From: Apricaphanius iberus
Taxonomy: Eukaryota; Chordata; Actinopteri; Cyprinodontiformes; Aphaniidae
Assembly: GCA_028564705.1 (NCBI GenBank)
Contig: JAPXFQ010000082.1
Coordinates: 806,001-870,000, forward strand
Direction of reading: 5' to 3'
Length of the DNA: 64,000 nt
Part shown: positions 58,446 through 64,000 of the stretch, piece by piece
Position numbering within the stretch: position 1 is the stretch's first letter
Layout: every line of letters begins with the position of its first letter
Made by a program: the position numbers and the translations under genes
Notes under the pieces: model-generated
The model's database searches: none
Told to the model about the DNA's origin: nothing
Seen by the model: only the letters and a program-made list of their open reading frames with translations

Positions 58446-61400
58446 ATGGGAGCTTTAACTGTGGCTTCTCTCCTGGTTTGGATCCTGACCATCGACTTCA
58501 GCAGGGCCAGATACGAACCGACCTGGGAGTCCATCGACTCCAGACCGCTGCCAGAGTGGTTCGACCAGGCGAAGTTCGGCATCTTCATACACTGGGGGGT
58601 GTTTTCTGTGCCGAGCTTCGGTAGCGAGTGGTTCTGGTGAGCTCTTCCTCCTGTTCAAACACTATTTCAACTTTGCAGAGATCCACGAAGTCCTGTTGAT
58701 GTCGGTACTTTAGTCTGAGGTTGAGCAGGTGCGTTAGCAGGGGCAAAAAGGAGACCCTCAGGGTGTGGTGCCTGGCATCCTGGAGATTAAACCCGAATCC
58801 GGTGATTTGCAGGAGGTTAGAAAATGGCTACAATGTGGTATCCCCTAATGATCTAAAAGTTAACATAAAAAATAAAATAAAAACCCGCAATTACAAAGTG
58901 CATCAGCTACAAGAACAAATACTTTACTTGATTGTTCTTCAGAGGTTTTATTTGTGATTGCACTGCTGCACTACCTTTCACCTTAAAGGTATTATGATAA
59001 CTATAAAGTTTATCTGATGATGTTGCAGTTTCAGAAATTTTCTGAGGTGAACATAAAATTAACATACTCGGAATATCACTTTTTTTAGGGATGTCCTGAT
59101 CCATATTTTTCAGTGATCGAAGATTGGCTATGTAACCTAACAAGTACTGCTGATTTTTAGGAAAGTACCACCCAGTTATATTTGACGGTAATAGTGCAAT
59201 AATTCAAACCTCCATAGCGTTGCAAACCAACATGTCTTTTAAGTCTTTTTTTTTTTTCATTTGGTTCAACATCTCCAGAAATTATAACTATAATTATTAT
59301 TCAATTCTCAAAAATGCGATCGCATGATATAAACCGATACTTGGATCTGAGTACTTGCCGATACAGAGTAGGCCTACCAATGTCGATACTTCTATCACAC
59401 AAAAAATGCAATAAATTAGAAGACAGGTTTTATTTTCTTTACTGCTTGTTACAACAAGTGATGGGATATTCTACGAAAAATAGAAGAATAAAAATTGACC
59501 ACAAACCAAAATTTTCAAGTGAAAAATAAACACTTTCTGTGAAATTGATATAGAGTTTCCACATTTTAAGTATGTGTTCATTGTAACTTATAAGTAAACT
59601 TTAAACACTACGAATACAATAGAACGGTATCAGCCCCGATACCAATACCGATATTGATGCATCCCTAAGTTGAACAAAAATCGGTTGTGATGGAAAGTGG
59701 GCCGGTCTGAGGCATCAAACTCTAGGGCTGAAAATGACTCCCACTCCGGCCCCGTGCATGGGTGCCGTCCAACCGGTGTTGTTAAGTACATTTTAGATAG
59801 ATCAGAAATTTGCTTTGTATGGGGAGCTGTAAAAAATTCTCTAAACTCTGGTGCTGACAAAAGAAGTTAGCTTTTTCACCCTGGACAGCATGTCAGGCTA
59901 TCACAGACAGTGCAAATCATATATATATATGTCTATAGATTTCAAAATAGACCAAGCGACTTTCACATGTGGTCCTAATTCATATGTACATATATTATAA
60001 CATTAATACACAGTTGCTTGTAAAATATTGTCATATCTCAGTGACCCTCTTTTGTGTGTTGCACCAAACTTAACCTTCAAGTTGCCCTTATTCTCAGTTT
60101 TGGACTGCATTTCTATAAAATTTTTTTACATTTTTAATGAAGTTTTGTGCCAACATCCTGCTTCCTTAATATTTGAAACATTAGATGAGTTAACAGCCAA
60201 TCACATGAGGTCATGTCCATGACATAATCTGTCTCCAGCCTTTTACTGATTCTACACTACAATATGATTTCAAAATTTTAAGGTTTATTTTAAGGGTAAA
60301 CTGGAGGATATAAAAAAAAAACTTAAATTTTTTTATTAGCAAATGTAGCAATAATGTTATATGTTTATGTCTGGAATATGTATGCATGCATCCATCCATC
60401 CATCCATTATCGATTCCGCTTGTCCTTAAGGAAGCAGAGCTGTTGCTTATCTCCAGCGTCTACGGGTGAGAGGTGGGATAAACCCTGGACAGGTCGATAT
60501 TCCATTGCAGACTTTAAACCTGAAGATGGTTCAACTTTTCAGTTTTATTGTTATCTTTAAGAAAAACTTTTCTTGCTAATAATTTGTAAAACTGTGCTCC
60601 ATCATGTTTTTTAAAATAAACCGTCACCAACTCTTGCCCAGATTGTTGTAAGAGTTTCATACTAAATGCTCACTGTTCCTGACCTTCATGTTTTTTTGTG
60701 GACCAAGAGACCCCTTACTTGGATTGATAAAGATTTTAGCCATTTCTGAATTCTCTTTTAAAAACTGTGAAAAGAAACATTCAAAATGTTTTTAAAATGT
60801 TTTATTAACTTTCTCCTGCTAATTTATATTGGGAGCAGAGGCGATGTCACACTGTGTGTGAGAGAAAGCAGTTGCTGTAAAACAGGATTATGTTATTTAA
60901 AACAAATAATGGCCTTGGAGATGAAATGATAAAACCGGCTTCAGTATTTCTGTTAGCCATTAGTGTAGCTAGCATTACTGAAACAACAGTAAACATGAAT
61001 GTACCTTTCAGGATATAGATCCTTACCTTTGCTCTGAGATTTCCAAAATGCTGCCAACTTTCCCAAAATACAGAATTATATAAAACAGAAAGAGGTTAAT
61101 CCCTAAAACAATAAAAAACAGCGACTTAGCCTGCATAGCTACATTTAGCCTTCCTGTTATCTGCTGAAAATTATAAATCTCTTTTAGTCTGAATGAACAG
61201 AATGAAAAGATTTTCTAGAGTTTCTAAGTGGTAAATTTTTCAGTGCATGTCTAGACAATAGCTATAAACCCGGAAAACCTGGTTTAAAAATCAGAGAAAA
61301 CATCACAAGATGCATTATCATCAGCAAATATTTAGGTATAATGTCAGTATTTTTCTGGTTTCTTTGTTCATGCAAAAGTTTTTCATTCTCGTTAATGTTC

Positions 61401-62466
61401 CATAATAGCTTCTTAAATGATTTCCTTGTTTGCGCAACGCCCAATTTTATTTCCGATCTTCCCTGAGCTGTGACGCCGCTATTTGTTTTTCAGGTTTTAC
61501 TGGCAGAAACAAAAGGTGAAGGCGTATGTTGATTTCATGCAGAAGAATTATCCTCCACACTTCAAGTACCAAGATTTTGCACCCCAGTTTACAGCTGAGT
61601 TCTTCGATGCCAAAGAGTGGACGGACGTCTTTGCTGCATCGGGGGCAAAGTACATCGTGTTGACCACGAAACACCACGAAGGTAAGCAAACAAAGACTGC
61701 CACTAGGATTTTTAAAAGTGCATTTTTATTAAAGGAATTTTCATACAGGTGTGTTTTGGAGTTTAAAGTGTACGCTCTGAAAATGAATTTCCTGGCCTTT
61801 ACTGAATATACTTATTTCTGCCCATTTTACTGGTGAATTTTGCAGGCTTCACACTTTGGGGCTCAAAAAACTCCTGGAACTGGAACGCTGTGGATGTGGG
61901 ACCAGAACGAGACCTGGTGGATGAAGTGGCTAGTGCCGTGCGTGCCCACGGCGGCATCCGTTTAGGGCTGTATCATTCCCTCTTTGAGTGGTTTAACCCG
62001 CTCTTTGACCAAGACGCTGCCAACCTCTTCACTACGAATGTCTTCCCTACCACTAAAACTCTCCCTGAGCTTTACGAGCTTGTTGGGAAGTACAAACCGG
62101 AGGTGCTTTGGTCCGACGGAGATGGAAATGCTCCCGACCAGTACTGGAACAGCACTGGTTTCCTAGCCTGGCTCTACAATGACAGGTAGGCTTGCTAAGG
62201 AGGGGATTTTCAGCTGTTTTTGTATCGCGGATGTAACGAATGTATGTGTTGACAGTCCCGTACGAGACACGGTGGTGACGAACGATCGGTGGGGCTCCGG
62301 TTCCATCTGCAAGCATGGAGGATATTATACCTGCAGTGACCGCTACCAGCCAGGACACCTACTCAAACACAAATGGGAAAACTGCATGACCATCGATTCG
62401 AAGTCCTGGGGCTACAGGCGTAACGCTCCTCTCAGTGATTACCTCACCATTGAAACGCTCGTGACG
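58446..62466 (+). CDS. fuca2: Alpha-L-fucosidase 2 (GH29), 5' part; gene continues beyond the window
   Basis: Retaining glycosidase of family GH29 that removes alpha-L-fucose from glycoproteins; FUCA2 is largely secreted. Exons: 58446-58636, 61494-61681, 61846-62185, 62256-62466, all in phase, encoding 310 residues of an expected 460 or so. The chosen ATG is followed by a hydrophobic signal peptide ([13 protein letters not shown]) and then RYEPTWES. Catalytic-domain landmarks: [19 protein letters not shown] (about 45-63), TTKHHEGFTLWGS (about 120-133), [10 protein letters not shown], the nucleophile D217 in VLWSDGDG, and [30 protein letters not shown] and WENCMTID match the FUCA2 rather than the FUCA1 branch. 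A donor follows at 62467, and I find no further exon before 64000. Divergent from tatdn3. An in-frame upstream ATG at 58344 would add 34 residues ahead of the signal peptide. Confidence 0.95.
59088..59667. mobile_element. MITE with AGGGATG..CATCCCT ends in fuca2 intron 1
   Basis: Left end 'agggatgtcctgatcc', right end 'accgatattgatgcatccct': short inverted termini. The internal 'gagtacttgccgatac' is shared with the element at 53810-54144. The left third differs, so it may be a composite of two related elements. Confidence 0.55.
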
Positions 62467-63269
62467 GTGAGAACCCCAAAACGTTCTTTACCCCTAAATA
62501 AAAACGGCGACAAACAGACCGAGTTCCTTCACTGAACAATGACGTCCATCCTTTCATTGTTTCACTCATAAAATATAGATTTGATGCTGATGTCATTTCA
62601 ATGATCTGTTGGCGTAACCATGTTATGTCAGGCTATATTGATACAGTCTAAAGGCAAGGCAATTTTATTTGTATAGCACACTTTCAACAAGGTCGTTCAA
62701 GGTGCTTTACATGACTTGGTATTGAAGAAACAAAGAAAACATAAAATAAAAGCAAGAAATGCAATAAATAAATAAAAATCAGCAATTAATGATGCATGAA
62801 AAGCATAGAAACATTAGAGAGAATAAAACCCAACAAAACCGTAATTAAGCATCATAATTGTTTCATCAAAGGTAGCTCTAAACAGATTAGTTATAAGTTT
62901 TGATTTAAAGCAGCTCAGTGTTTCAGCAGTCATTAGGAAGTTTGTTCCCGATAAGAGGAGCATAGAAACCGAAAGCTGCTTCTCCATGTTTGGTTCGAAA
63001 TCTAGTTCTAAGTCTAAAGGGCCCTGAGATGACATTTGTTGTAAATTGGCGCTGCATAAATAAAAGTGAATTGGTTGGAATCAGTAGACTACAGTTAGAG
63101 GTTTTTTTATTTCTTTTTCATGAAGCAACCTGATCATACTAAGATGAGTATTTATCAAGGACCAACACAGAATGCTCTCTTTAGTCAAAGAGACGGGCAG
63201 AAAAAAATGAAGCAAAAATGAAGGATTTCAAAGTCCGGCATTCGTCTTGGTTTTGTCTGCGGTCACATA
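62467..63269. repeat. fuca2 intron 4 start, with fish interspersed repeat
   Basis: After the donor at 62467 the sequence is intronic. 62655-63065 is a known-type fish repeat ('ggcaattttatttgtatagcac' then 'ttcaaggtgctttacatgac' and 'gctcagtgtttcagcag'), related to 54840-55800. Nothing else recognised. Confidence 0.6.
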
Positions 63270-63774
63270 TGCCTCGTTTCCACCATACGGCGCGTCATGG
63301 GTTGATGTGTTGTGGTTTGATAAACCATTTTTCAGTGAGCAAGAGACGTTCTAACCAGAGCGATATGTGTTTGGGTTTAACACCGCCTGCTGTAACTGTC
63401 ACTGATTTACTCCTGTCGGTGCAGTGTGGAGTGTCACCACACGGTGGCGCCTCTTTGCTTTTCTACAGTCAGTATGTGTTCTTTTTGTTTTAATTCCTTA
63501 CCCCCATTGAGTGATGGACTCGGTCGTGTGTACACGGACAGCTCTCTCCAGTAACGGGTGGTAAAACTGGCATCCATGTGGACTTTTGTTAATAAGTACT
63601 TTGGTTTTGCCCATTTTGCTACCTGGCAACACAAGACCTTATTTCTCCTGTCAGCACCACTGCACTTTACACTGCCCGGTGAAGGTCCAGCTGGCAGTGG
63701 AAACGCTCTCCTGAATGCGCCGGACCTTAAAAAAGTGTACCGACCCATCGGTACTGCTCATTGGAAACGAGGCA
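63270..63774. mobile_element. 505-bp MITE with TGCCTCGTTTCCA ends
   Basis: Left end TGCCTCGTTTCCACCATACGG; right end inverse complement TGCCTCGTTTCCAATGAGC: a 13-bp perfect terminal inverted repeat. A smaller palindrome 'gtaccgacccatcggtac' sits near the right end (63738-63755). A possible relative begins at 35545. No target duplication could be read confidently. The short open frames inside are not genes. Confidence 0.7.
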
Positions 63775-64000
63775 ATGTAGAACTGGAAAGAGTGCCTTGT
63801 TTTTGGTCAGGCAGAGTTATATCGTCACAGAACCACCTAGTAATGCTGACAGCTTTGTCTCCCTCTTTGCTGAGTGGATACTTGGTGTTTTTTGTCTGTC
63901 CTGCTGCACCTTGGAGACTGGCTCAGGTTGCTGGATGTGTTGATCGTTTAGGAGGACGGGCACTGCAGTCAAGGAGCAGAGAAACGAATCCACACATTTT
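63775..64000. other. fuca2 intron, nothing recognised
   Basis: Intronic sequence up to the window edge. The short open frame at 63761-63943 does not resemble the next fucosidase segment (which should contain an LVETVSCGGN-like motif), so the next exon lies outside the window. Confidence 0.5.

Overview
The window looks like teleost fish nuclear DNA. Short protein-coding exons with consensus GT/AG borders sit in AT-rich introns full of fish-type interspersed repeats: Tc1-like transposon remnants, MITEs with terminal inverted repeats, a Ty3/Gypsy fragment, a tRNA-derived SINE-like repeat and the teleost 'ccctaaccct / ggtccccacaa' repeat. I see no bacterial operon, CRISPR array, rRNA or convincing tRNA gene. 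Most open frames in the window are chance frames inside introns or repeats.

Four genes can be assembled exon by exon, with splice phases that agree at every junction. (1) A zinc transporter of the SLC30A2/3/8 type, + strand, 7413-17290, 8 coding exons, 367 aa. (2) A COQ8-family UbiB atypical kinase, - strand, 43212-20257, 14 coding exons, 586 aa. Diagnostic residues favour coq8b (adck4) over coq8a. (3) tatdn3, a TatD-family metal-dependent hydrolase, - strand, 58097-47468, 10 coding exons, 270 aa. (4) The 5' two thirds of fuca2 (alpha-L-fucosidase), + strand from 58446, 4 exons and 310 aa before the gene leaves the window. A fifth, unidentified + strand gene probably contributes only its last coding exon (4782-4873) and a long 3'UTR ending just before the zinc transporter.

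Layout: 1-4781 is non-coding as far as I can see, with two MITEs. 4782-7250 is the tail of the unidentified gene. 7413-17290 is the zinc transporter, whose 6.3 kb intron 5 holds a decayed, 5'-truncated Gypsy element and two Tc1 remnants. The zinc transporter and coq8b are convergent. coq8b spans 23 kb, with a nested palindromic element and a - strand Tc1 copy in its largest introns and a 24-bp tandem duplication at its promoter. 43.9-47.4 kb is intergenic. tatdn3 and fuca2 are head to head with only 348 bp between start codons, a probable bidirectional promoter carrying NRF-1-, ETS- and GC-box-like motifs plus an M-box-like motif near fuca2.

The genes have unrelated roles: zinc loading of vesicles, mitochondrial coenzyme Q synthesis, a TatD hydrolase, and glycan degradation. 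I found no convincing new biological system. The most interesting non-genic structures are the mobile elements with clear boundaries: a 630-bp MITE pair with TAA target duplications, a foldback element with an 8-bp target duplication, and the nested palindrome at 29.1-30.2 kb.
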